The translations under genes and the position numbers were made by a program. Positions 25,385 through 31,816 of a stretch of 37,000 bases of DNA are shown in pieces (positions within the stretch are counted from its first letter, which is position 1; the number at the start of each line of letters is the position of its first letter). The stretch is from positions 1-37,000 of the forward strand of contig NZ_CAJPNR010000017.1 in the NCBI RefSeq assembly GCF_905372115.1, given 5' to 3'. Origin of the DNA: an uncultured Streptococcus sp. (GTDB lineage: Bacteria; Bacillota; Bacilli; Lactobacillales; Streptococcaceae). The notes beneath the pieces were generated by a model. That model did no database searches, was not told the origin of the DNA, and was given only the letters and a program-made list of their open reading frames with translations.

Positions 25385-25808
25385 GAAGGATAGATTAGAA
25401 AAGATTAGACGCTTTGTCAGTGACTATGACATTGGCACACAGGAGGAAATTGTAGAACATCTCAGGGAATCTGGGATTACAGCGACCCAGGCTACGGTCT
25501 CTAGGGATATCAAAGAGCTGGGGATTGTCAAGATACCACTCAAGGACAACACTTATATCTACGAGCTGCCTAAGACCATGACTAGCAGTCTGGGCTTGGC
25601 TGAAAATAACATCCTGTCCTGTCAGGTTTTGGGAAATATGATAAATCTCAGTCTGGTACCGGGGAGCACAGCACTGGTCAAGCGTCATCTTAGAAATGAA
25701 TTTGCTGAAGATATTTTCAGTATCTTGGCAGATAACGACAGTATTTTGATGGTTATGATGACAGAGGAAGCAGCCGCAAGGATTGCGACCATCATTCACC
25801 ATTGGTAG
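25377..25808 (+). CDS. argR: ArgR/AhrC family regulator
   Basis: Arginine-repressor family protein, 143 residues. N-terminal winged helix (KIRRFVSDYDIGTQEEIVEHL, TQATVSRDIKELGIVKIP) is well conserved. The C-terminal oligomerisation and arginine-binding domain is recognisable but the usual GDDT motif reads DNDS (LADNDSILMV), so arginine binding is uncertain. Streptococci carry several paralogues (ArgR and AhrC types), and the copy in this xseA-recN operon is usually called argR or ahrC. Overlaps tlyA by 8 bases; recN follows after 8. Confidence 0.88.
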   Translation: MNKKDRLEKIRRFVSDYDIGTQEEIVEHLRESGITATQATVSRDIKELGIVKIPLKDNTYIYELPKTMTSSLGLAENNILSCQVLGNMINLSLVPGSTALVKRHLRNEFAEDIFSILADNDSILMVMMTEEAAARIATIIHHW

Positions 25809-25816
25809 GAAAGCCT

Positions 25817-27475
25817 ATGTTATTAGAAATTTCGATTAAAAATTTTGCCATTATTGAGGAGATTTCTCTTAATTTTGAGCAAGGTATGACGGTTTTGACC
25901 GGGGAAACCGGAGCCGGCAAGTCTATTATTATTGATGCGATGAACATGATGCTGGGCAGCCGTGCTACGACGGATGTTATTCGTCATGGGGCACCCAAAG
26001 CTGAGATAGAGGGACTTTTTTCGCTGGAAAATAGCAGAGCTTTGCGAGAGATTTTTGAGGAGCAGGGCTGGGAGCTGACCGATGAGCTGATTATCCGTCG
26101 GGAAATTCTGCAAAACGGCCGCAGTGTTAGTCGTATCAATGGCCAGATGGTTAATTTGTCTGTTCTAAAGGCTGTTGGCCAGCATTTGGTAGATATACAT
26201 GGTCAGCACGATCAGGAAGAATTGATGAGACCCCAGCTTCATATCGCTATGCTAGATGAGTTTGGAACAGCAGACTTTTTAAATCTCAAGGGTCGCTATC
26301 AGGAAACCTTTGACCGCTATCGAAGCCTGCGTAAGCAATTGCTGACTCTACAGAAAAATCAGCAGGAGCATAAGGCCAGAATTGAGATGCTGGAGTTTCA
26401 GATGGCGGAGATTGAGAGCGCAGCCCTCAAAAGTGGTGAAGATACTGCTCTGCATCAGGAGCGGGATCGCTTGCTCAACCACAAGCTCATTGCCGATACG
26501 CTGACGAACGCCTATACCATGCTGGATAATGAAGATTTTTCCAGTCTGACCAATGTCCGATCAGCTATGAATGACCTTGAGTCTATCGAGGATTACGATC
26601 CAGCCTACAAGGAGCTTTCAGGCAGCTTGTCAGAGACTTATTATGTCTTGGAAGATGTCAGCAAGCGCTTAGAGGATATTTTAGATGAACTGGACTTTGA
26701 CGGAGATCGGCTGCTGCAGGTGGAGAGTCGCTTAGACTTGATTAACAGCATCACGCGTAAATACGGCGGCCAAGTAGATGATGTGCTGGATTACTTTGCT
26801 CAGATTTCCAAAGAATACAGCCTTTTGACCGGAAGTAATTTGTCCTCAGAGGATATGGATCGAGAGCTGAAGGTCTTGGAGAGAGAGCTGGTAGAGCTGG
26901 CTCAGGAGCTGAGTCAGGCTCGTCACGGCCTAGCAGCCCAGCTGGAAGCAGAAATCAAGCAAGAGCTGCAAGACCTCTATATGGAAAAGGCGCGCTTTAA
27001 AGTGCAGTTCAATAAGGGCAAGTTCAACCGTGAAGGCAATGAACAAGTAGAGTTTTACATCTCAGCCAATCCGGGCGAGGATTTCAAACCTTTGGTGAAG
27101 GTTGCCTCTGGAGGCGAGCTCTCCCGTCTCATGCTGGCTATCAAGTCTGCCTTTTCTCGTAAGGAAGGTAAGACCAGCATTGTCTTTGACGAAGTGGATA
27201 CGGGCGTTTCTGGCCGAGTGGCCCAGGCTATTGCTCAGAAGATTTACAAAATTGGCTCCAATGGGCAAGTCTTGGCAATTTCCCATCTGCCGCAGGTCAT
27301 TGCGATTGCCGATTATCAGTTCTTTATTGAGAAGATTTCGGATGAGAATTCGACCGTCTCAACGGTGCGGCTGCTGACGGCTGACGAGCGTGTTCAGGAA
27401 GTCGCTAAGATGCTGGCTGGCGAAGATGTGACGGAGGCTGCTTTGACTCAAGCCAGAGAATTATTAAAAAAATAA
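25817..27475 (+). CDS. recN: RecN, DNA repair SMC-like ATPase
   Basis: Cohesin-like ATPase recruited early to double-strand breaks. Seen: Walker A GETGAGKS in the N-terminal head (TVLTGETGAGKSIIIDAMNM), two long coiled-coil arms (about residues 150-380), signature VASGGELSRLMLAIKS and Walker B SIVFDEVDTGVSG, then LAISHLPQVIAIADYQF. I chose ATG 25817 (552 residues) with AGGAAAG upstream, in place of an upstream in-frame non-ATG start overlapping argR. Last gene of the operon. Confidence 0.96.
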   Translation: MLLEISIKNFAIIEEISLNFEQGMTVLTGETGAGKSIIIDAMNMMLGSRATTDVIRHGAPKAEIEGLFSLENSRALREIFEEQGWELTDELIIRREILQNGRSVSRINGQMVNLSVLKAVGQHLVDIHGQHDQEELMRPQLHIAMLDEFGTADFLNLKGRYQETFDRYRSLRKQLLTLQKNQQEHKARIEMLEFQMAEIESAALKSGEDTALHQERDRLLNHKLIADTLTNAYTMLDNEDFSSLTNVRSAMNDLESIEDYDPAYKELSGSLSETYYVLEDVSKRLEDILDELDFDGDRLLQVESRLDLINSITRKYGGQVDDVLDYFAQISKEYSLLTGSNLSSEDMDRELKVLERELVELAQELSQARHGLAAQLEAEIKQELQDLYMEKARFKVQFNKGKFNREGNEQVEFYISANPGEDFKPLVKVASGGELSRLMLAIKSAFSRKEGKTSIVFDEVDTGVSGRVAQAIAQKIYKIGSNGQVLAISHLPQVIAIADYQFFIEKISDENSTVSTVRLLTADERVQEVAKMLAGEDVTEAALTQARELLKK

Positions 27476-27481
27476 ACAAGC

Positions 27482-27518
27482 GAGGCTGAGACACTAGTGT
27501 TTCGGTCTCCTTTAGGAG
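27482..27518 (+). promoter_or_regulatory. Competing hairpins at the recN/phosphatase junction
   Basis: GAGGCTGAGACAC (27482-27494) can pair with GTGTTTCGGTCTC (27497-27509) using three wobble pairs. A second hairpin CTCC-TTTA-GGAG (27507-27518) covers the phosphatase ribosome site and shares bases with the first, so they exclude each other. There is no real T-run, so this is not a clear terminator. Confidence 0.45.
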
Positions 27519-27527
27519 GTGGCGCGT

Positions 27528-28256
27528 ATGACAGAATATTTTGCAATAGGTGATGTCCATGGTAAGGTTGGTATGCTAGATGAGCTGCTCCAGCACTGGG
27601 ACGGTCGCAGCCAACCAGTCTTTCTAGGCGACTTGATCGATCGAGGCGAGGACAGCCGAGCAGTTTTGGAGCGGGTCAAGGATTTAGTGGATCAGAAAGG
27701 AGCTATCTGTCTTTCTGGTAATCATGAGTATATGTTTCTGACCTGGTTGGACAATCCTGAAAAGTCTTATGACCACTACCGACGCAATGGCGGAGATACG
27801 ACGATTAATTCGCTTTTAGGCCGACCTCTCAATGCTCCTGTAGATGGACTAGCAGATGCGGAACGTGTCAAGACGGAGGCGGCCGATTTAGTAGATTTTA
27901 TTCGTCAGATGCCCTTCCTATTGGAAACAGAGCGGTACATTTTTGTCCATGCTGGTCTAGATTTGGAGTTGAAAGACTGGCGAGAGACCAGTGATTATCA
28001 AAAAGTTTGGATTCGCGCGCCTTTTCACGAAGGCAGCAATCAGACTGGCAAAACGATTGTCTTTGGCCATACACCAACATTTTACCTCTTGCATGAGGCA
28101 CCGGGAACTGATCAGCTATGGATGACTGAGGATGGCAAGATTGGCATGGATGGCGGAGCTGTTTATGGCGGAGTCCTCCACGGAGTTCTCTTTGGTCATA
28201 ATGGCATCATAGAGCAGTATGCTATAAAAAATGATGGTTTGGTAGCTGAAGACTGA
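27528..28256 (+). CDS. PPP/calcineurin-like metallophosphatase
   Basis: Metal-dependent phosphoesterase, 242 residues. Metal ligand motifs are complete: GDVHG (D9, H11), GDLIDRG (D35, D38), SGNHE (N65, H66), FVHAGL and FGHTPT. The family includes protein Ser/Thr phosphatases and diadenosine tetraphosphatases; the exact substrate is not clear. ATG 27528 is chosen with AGGAGG at 27514-27519; an in-frame GTG at 27519 overlaps that site. It may be cotranscribed with recN or controlled by the hairpin pair ahead of it. Confidence 0.88.
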   Translation: MTEYFAIGDVHGKVGMLDELLQHWDGRSQPVFLGDLIDRGEDSRAVLERVKDLVDQKGAICLSGNHEYMFLTWLDNPEKSYDHYRRNGGDTTINSLLGRPLNAPVDGLADAERVKTEAADLVDFIRQMPFLLETERYIFVHAGLDLELKDWRETSDYQKVWIRAPFHEGSNQTGKTIVFGHTPTFYLLHEAPGTDQLWMTEDGKIGMDGGAVYGGVLHGVLFGHNGIIEQYAIKNDGLVAED

Positions 28257-28287
28257 AAAAAGATTGGGAAAATCCAATCTTTTTTTG
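28256..28287 (+). terminator. Terminator of the phosphatase gene
   Basis: AAAAAAGATTGG-GAAAAT-CCAATCTTTTTTT, a perfect stem starting at the stop codon and ending in a T-run. Beyond it, to 28485, I see no gene, only AT-rich sequence. Confidence 0.9.
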
Positions 28288-28485
28288 CGGAGATTCTCTT
28301 TGAAAACCAGCTTTTTCCTAAAATTTTCCCCAATAAAGCTAAAAAAGCTGCATGTAAACACTTTTTCATCTAATTTTAAAGAAGCGCAAAAAGATTAAAA
28401 AACTAAAACAGGCAGATTAAATTTAGGAAACGCTTGGACCGAGCTGTGATTTTAGCGAATATTCCCCCACAAAACCATAAAAATT

Positions 28486-28494
28486 TGGTATAAT
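28486..28494 (+). promoter_or_regulatory. degV promoter (extended -10)
   Basis: TGGTATAAT, a perfect extended -10, 45 bases upstream of degV. No good -35. Confidence 0.65.
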
Positions 28495-28539
28495 GTAGTG
28501 TAATAACAAGTTAAAATTTAGATACAGAGTAGGAAATCT

Positions 28540-29373
28540 ATGACAAAAATAAAAATCGTAACAGACTCATCTGTAACCATTGAACCAGAGGTTGCTAAGG
28601 AATTAGACATTACAATTGTACCTCTCTCTGTTATGGTGGACGGGGTGGTCTATTCGGATGCAGATCTAGAGGAAGGTGAGTTTCTTCGTCTCATGCAGTC
28701 TAGTCGCAATCTTCCTAAAACCAGCCAGCCGCCTGTCGGAGTCTTTGCTGATGTTTTTGAGCAATTGGCTGAGGATGGAGCGCAGATTATCTCCATTCAC
28801 ATGTCTCACGCTTTATCAGGAACTGTCGAAGCAGCCCGTCAGGGAGCGACTTTGGCTAATGCTGATGTGACGGTTGTTGACAGCTCTTTTACTGATCAGG
28901 CTATGAAGTTCCAAGTTACAGAAGCAGCTAAGCTGGCCAAGGAAGGAGTTAGACTAGAGGATATTCTGGCTAAAATAGAGGAAGTGAAGCAAAAGACTGA
29001 ACTCTACATTGGTCTCTCTACCTTAGAAAATTTGGTTAAAGGAGGCCGTATTGGCCGAGTTTCTGGCCTGATTAGCTCCTTGCTTAATATCCGAGTCATC
29101 ATGCAAATGAAGAACCATCAGCTGGAGCCCATTGTCAAGGGGAGGGGTGCTAAGACCTTTAAAAAATGGCTGGATGATTTGACAGCAAGCCTGCAAAACA
29201 AGCAAGTGGCTAAGCTTGGAATTTCCTATGCAGGCAGTCCAGAATTGGCCCAGGAAATGAAGGAAAGTTTACAGCCATATGTCAAGAAACCTATTTCAGT
29301 GCTGGAAACAGGGTCCATTATTCAGACACATACAGGGGAAAATGCTTGGGCTGTGCTGATTCGTTACGAATAA
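28540..29373 (+). CDS. DegV family fatty acid-binding protein (FakB-like)
   Basis: DegV/EDD-fold protein, 277 residues. Members bind one fatty acid; FakB types hand it to the kinase FakA for incorporation into phospholipid. Seen: IVTDSSVTIEPEVAKEL, IVPLSVMVDG, LPKTSQPPVGVF, HMSHALSGTVEAAR, ENLVKGGRIGR and IRVIMQMKNHQLEPI. No FakA gene is in the window. Monocistronic with its own promoter. Which FakB paralogue it is cannot be decided by eye. Confidence 0.88.
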   Translation: MTKIKIVTDSSVTIEPEVAKELDITIVPLSVMVDGVVYSDADLEEGEFLRLMQSSRNLPKTSQPPVGVFADVFEQLAEDGAQIISIHMSHALSGTVEAARQGATLANADVTVVDSSFTDQAMKFQVTEAAKLAKEGVRLEDILAKIEEVKQKTELYIGLSTLENLVKGGRIGRVSGLISSLLNIRVIMQMKNHQLEPIVKGRGAKTFKKWLDDLTASLQNKQVAKLGISYAGSPELAQEMKESLQPYVKKPISVLETGSIIQTHTGENAWAVLIRYE

Positions 29374-29407
29374 AACCATAATAATTTAGAAAATAGCGGT
29401 TTAGTAC

Positions 29408-29436
29408 TTGACCTGAATGCTTTTTTTAGATATGAT
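29408..29436 (+). promoter_or_regulatory. hup promoter
   Basis: TTGACC (29408-29413), 17-base spacer, TATGAT (29431-29436). Near consensus, as expected for a highly expressed gene. Confidence 0.85.
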
Positions 29437-29447
29437 AATATTTGTTA

Positions 29448-29460
29448 GGGTTATTAACCC
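29448..29460. promoter_or_regulatory. Palindrome in the hup leader
   Basis: GGGTTA-T-TAACCC, perfect 6-base arms around one base, at about +5 to +18 of the expected hup transcript and ahead of the GGAGG ribosome site. The arms are too close to form a hairpin well, so a protein site is more likely than RNA structure. Confidence 0.45.
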
Positions 29461-29485
29461 AGAAAAAATTTGGAGGATTTGTTAA

Positions 29486-29761
29486 ATGGCTAACAAACAA
29501 GATTTGATCGCAAAAGTAGCAGAAGCTACAGAATTGACTAAAAAAGATTCAGCAGCAGCAGTTGACGCTGTATTCGCAGCTGTAACTGAGTACCTTTCAA
29601 AAGGTGAAAAAGTTCAACTTATCGGTTTTGGTAACTTTGAAGTTCGTGAGCGTGCAGCACGTAAAGGTCGCAACCCACAAACTGGTAAAGAAATCAAAAT
29701 CGCAGCTTCTAAAGTACCAGCTTTCAAAGCAGGTAAAGCTCTTAAAGACGCTGTAAAATAA
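29486..29761 (+). CDS. hup: DNA-binding protein HU
   Basis: Histone-like dimeric nucleoid protein that bends and compacts DNA. 91 residues, with the conserved start ANKQDLIAKVAEATELTKKDS, GFGNFEVRERAARKGRNPQTGKEI and the DNA-intercalating arm around Pro in NPQTG. Strong GGAGG ribosome site and a bias to a few preferred codons indicate high expression. It is the single HU gene usual for streptococci. Confidence 0.97.
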   Translation: MANKQDLIAKVAEATELTKKDSAAAVDAVFAAVTEYLSKGEKVQLIGFGNFEVRERAARKGRNPQTGKEIKIAASKVPAFKAGKALKDAVK

Positions 29762-29776
29762 TTTTGGTTAATAAAG

Positions 29777-29820
29777 CCTGATACACTTGCCTATGGCGAG
29801 TATGTCAGGTTTTTCTTTTT
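29777..29820 (+). terminator. hup terminator
   Basis: CCTGATACACTTGCC pairs with GGCGAGTATGTCAGG (two wobbles, one mismatch), then TTTTTCTTTTT. Confidence 0.9.
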
Positions 29821-29856
29821 GCTCTCATTTCTTGAGCTTAATAAGAGATTTAGGTG

Positions 29857-29900
29857 CTTCGAGAAAGTTGATTGATGAACTTTCTTGGAGTTTTTATTTT
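29857..29900 (+). terminator. Second terminator downstream of hup
   Basis: CTTCGAGAAAGTT pairs with AACTTTCTTGGAG (13 pairs, two wobbles; 8-base loop), then TTTTTATTTT. It lies 37 bases after the first, giving a tandem pair or closing a very short unit of unknown origin. Confidence 0.75.
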
Positions 29901-29994
29901 GCAGTAAAGTGAAGAAATTTGTCTCTAAACAAAAGAGAATGATAAAGGACAAACATATTTAAAGACGTGAAATAAAAAGTTTAGGAGGTGAGAA

Positions 29995-30144
29995 ATGAAA
30001 TGGAAACCACTTCAGGGCTCATTGCGTCCTGTTAATCCTTATGGCAGCGAATTTCGCCTGCTGATGGGATTGTTTGTCGTGCTTTTTTCAATCTTTCTAT
30101 TACCCATGCAGACATTGACTGCTTTGGAGGAGCAGTTGGTTTGA
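29995..30144 (+). CDS. 49-residue predicted single-span membrane protein
   Basis: A small ORF of 49 codons. AGGAGG at 29983-29988 with 6-base spacing is one of the strongest ribosome sites in the window. The translated product starts MKWKPLQGSLRPVNPYGSEF, has one hydrophobic stretch at about residues 22-44 (LLMGLFVVLFSIFLLP), basic residues before it and a short acidic tail (ALEEQLV), so it should sit N-in. No family is recognised. It is bounded by terminators at 29857-29900 and 30211-30256. A possible promoter is TTGTCT (29919-29924) with GATAAA 16 bases on, weak. It could be a small membrane regulator, or less likely the remnant of a larger gene. Confidence 0.6.
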   Translation: MKWKPLQGSLRPVNPYGSEFRLLMGLFVVLFSIFLLPMQTLTALEEQLV

Positions 30145-30210
30145 GCAAATGTCAGCGCGACTAAGACTTAAGCTTCAGTAAAAAGCTTTGAAAATCTAGA
30201 ATATATGAGA

Positions 30211-30256
30211 AGTCTGTTATCTCAACTTTTGTTGGGAATAGCAGGCTTTTTATTTT
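30211..30256 (+). terminator. Terminator after the small ORF
   Basis: AGTCTGTTATCTCAAC pairs with GTTGGG-A-ATAGCAGGCT (wobbles and one bulge) around TTTT, followed by TTTTATTTT. It would end a transcript of the 49-codon gene. Confidence 0.8.
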
Positions 30257-30319
30257 CAAGGAAAGATAAGCATTAAAAGCAGTCAAATGCTTGAATTTTT
30301 CATAAAATTAAAAATGAGC

Positions 30320-30348
30320 TTGTATTTTTCTAGCAAATATGGTAAACT
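30320..30348 (+). promoter_or_regulatory. Promoter of the 106-residue membrane protein
   Basis: TTGTAT (30320-30325), 17-base spacer with TGG ahead of TAAACT (30343-30348). Confidence 0.7.
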
Positions 30349-30382
30349 ATTTTAGTAAAAAATTATACAAAGGAGACTGTTG

Positions 30383-30703
30383 ATGAAGACAAAAACATTA
30401 GCACTCGTAAATGGACTTGTTGGACTTATCGGTGGTATTATTCTACTTTTGTGGCCTTTCTTCATTTGGGTTATTTATTTTATGCTAGGTGTATTTGACA
30501 TCCTGAAAATTGCAATCCTAGCTTTGGGAATTGCTGGTATTGTCTACTATAAGGATGACAATCGTGTGGGACCAGCAGGCTCTATCTTGATGATTGTAGG
30601 TGGAATTTTTACCTTTAATGACTTCTTGGGCTGGATTGGTGCTATTCTTTCTATCATAGGCGGTTCCCTTTATTTAGCAAGCTTGAAGAGATTCCAAGCA
30701 TAG
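30383..30703 (+). CDS. Small multi-span membrane protein, unknown function
   Basis: 106 residues, mostly hydrophobic, with about four spans (7-24, 26-55 possibly two, 64-78, 81-99) and a basic C-terminus KRFQA. Glycine-rich helices (GLVGLIGG, IVGGIFTF, IIGG) suggest close packing. ATG 30383 with AAAGGAG ahead; an in-frame TTG three bases up is not needed. I do not recognise the family with certainty; it resembles short streptococcal DUF4064-like proteins, which is only an impression. Own promoter and terminator. Confidence 0.75.
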   Translation: MKTKTLALVNGLVGLIGGIILLLWPFFIWVIYFMLGVFDILKIAILALGIAGIVYYKDDNRVGPAGSILMIVGGIFTFNDFLGWIGAILSIIGGSLYLASLKRFQA

Positions 30704-30769
30704 AGCGAGGATTGAAAAAATACTAGTTTAAAGCTTGCATTGCCTTAAATGGATAAGCAATCATGCAGA

Positions 30770-30810
30770 AGCAGGATGATGAACTTTGGTTAGTTCTGTC
30801 CTGCTTTTTT
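30770..30810 (+). terminator. Terminator of the small membrane protein gene
   Basis: AGCAGGA..GAAC pairs with GTTC..TCCTGCTTTTTT, with internal loops. Strong T-run. Confidence 0.85.
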
Positions 30811-30823
30811 CTTTTTAGCTTAT

Positions 30824-30838
30824 TTACAATCATTCTTA
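30824..30838. promoter_or_regulatory. PerR box
   Basis: TTACAATCATTCTTA matches 13 of 15 bases of the streptococcal PerR box TTAGAATCATTCTAA. It lies directly ahead of the perR -35, fitting autoregulation. Confidence 0.8.
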
Positions 30839-30839
30839 A

Positions 30840-30868
30840 TAGCCAAGTAAGCCTAGTCATGGTATAAT
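30840..30868 (+). promoter_or_regulatory. perR promoter
   Basis: TAGCCA at 30840-30845 (weak), 17-base spacer, and extended -10 TGGTATAAT at 30860-30868. The PerR box ends 1 base before the -35. Confidence 0.75.
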
Positions 30869-30906
30869 GGTAATGACTTAGATGAGAGGCTATAACGGAG
30901 TAAATA

Positions 30907-31338
30907 ATGAAACAAGAACATCAGCATGACTTTGACCAAGTAATTGGCCATTTGCGCGCCAAGGGTGTGCGCATTACAGAAACGCGGAAGGCGGTAATTG
31001 ACTATATTATCCAAAGTCACGACCATCCTAGCGCTGAAATGATATATCAGGACTTGAAGCCCAATTTTCCTAATATGAGTCTGGCAACAGTTTATAATAA
31101 TCTCAAGGTTCTGATTGATGAGGGGTTTGTCGCTGAGCTCAAGGTTCGCAATGATACGACGACCTACTTTGACTTTATGGGCCATCAGCACCTCAATGTT
31201 ATCTGTGAAAAATGTGGCCGTATCGCTGATATGGAGCTGGAACTTCCTGATGTGAAGCATGAGGCTGAAGTGCAGACTGGCTATCACATCACCCAAAGCC
31301 AGACGACTGTCTATGGCCTATGCCCCCAATGCCAGTAA
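30907..31338 (+). CDS. perR: PerR, Fur family peroxide-responsive regulator
   Basis: Metal-dependent repressor that senses peroxide by oxidation of metal-binding histidines. Seen: N-terminal winged helix with MSLATVYNNLKVLIDEGFV, GHQHLNVICEKCG with the structural zinc CxxC, and a second CxxC at the end (CPQC). 143 residues. The helix and QH motifs fit streptococcal PerR better than Fur or AdcR. GGAG ribosome site 6 bases ahead. Own PerR box supports the call. Confidence 0.92.
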   Translation: MKQEHQHDFDQVIGHLRAKGVRITETRKAVIDYIIQSHDHPSAEMIYQDLKPNFPNMSLATVYNNLKVLIDEGFVAELKVRNDTTTYFDFMGHQHLNVICEKCGRIADMELELPDVKHEAEVQTGYHITQSQTTVYGLCPQCQ

Positions 31339-31372
31339 GAGGCGGTGTGACTGCGAGAATGATTAGGAGTTT

Positions 31373-31465
31373 TTGGAGTCTCAAAGACGAACAAAGTTGT
31401 GACTTGCTTCGCAAATTCTATCTGCAACTTCAAAGCAGCAATTTGACAATCGGCTATTGTGTCAA
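31373..31465 (-). repeat. Decayed copy of a streptococcal intergenic repeat
   Basis: The segment around GACTTGCTTCGCAAATTC, TATCTGCAACTTCAAAGC and TTTGACA resembles, from memory, the core of a repeat widespread in pneumococcal and mitis-group genomes (GACTTCGTCAGTTCTATCT, CAACCTCAAA). A hairpin TTGACAAT/ATTGTGTCAA lies at 31443-31465. The copy is diverged and lacks one end. Strand is relative to the copy after pbp2b. Confidence 0.5.
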
Positions 31466-31487
31466 GATTCTATTTCTAATAAAAAGC

Positions 31488-31519
31488 AAGGCTAGAACTT
31501 ATGTCTCTTAGCCTTTTTC
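31488..31519 (+). terminator. Terminator downstream of perR
   Basis: AAGGCTA pairs with TAGCCTT across a 14-base loop with GA/TC inner pairs, then TTTCT. It ends about 180 bases after perR. From 31520 to 31646 I see no gene. Confidence 0.6.
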
Positions 31520-31646
31520 TATGTGTTTTAGCAAGGCATGTTCGCAGGATATCATCTGAGCTTAGAGACGTTGGTACCTAGTCAAGTACAGCACTTAGCA
31601 AGATCAGATATTTTAAGTACAACCCCTTATATACTTATGCTATTAT

Positions 31647-31675
31647 TTTACAGGCCAATTCTCTTTTGATATAAT
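31647..31675 (+). promoter_or_regulatory. Promoter of the zinc-ribbon membrane protein gene
   Basis: TTTACA (31647-31652), 17-base spacer, TGA then TATAAT (31670-31675). Near consensus. The expected transcript starts about 135 bases before the gene at 31817. Confidence 0.8.
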
Positions 31676-31816
31676 GAAAGCAGAATAAAGCCTTGTACAA
31701 AGAGATTCAAAGAGTTCTGAAGGATTTACAATATAGGTAAATTCGTCATAAGTCTGTAGTATCGAAATCTTTAAGGGGTATTACTTTGTGGGTAGGTTAG
31801 ATTTTTAGGAGGTCTT

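Noticed and set aside
28424..28438. cre-like GAAACGCTTGGAC upstream of degV
   Set aside because: Two key consensus positions differ and the symmetry is poor; weaker than the site at gpmA.
31320..31511. 63-codon frame overlapping the end of perR
   Set aside because: Runs through the decayed repeat and the terminator; no ribosome site.
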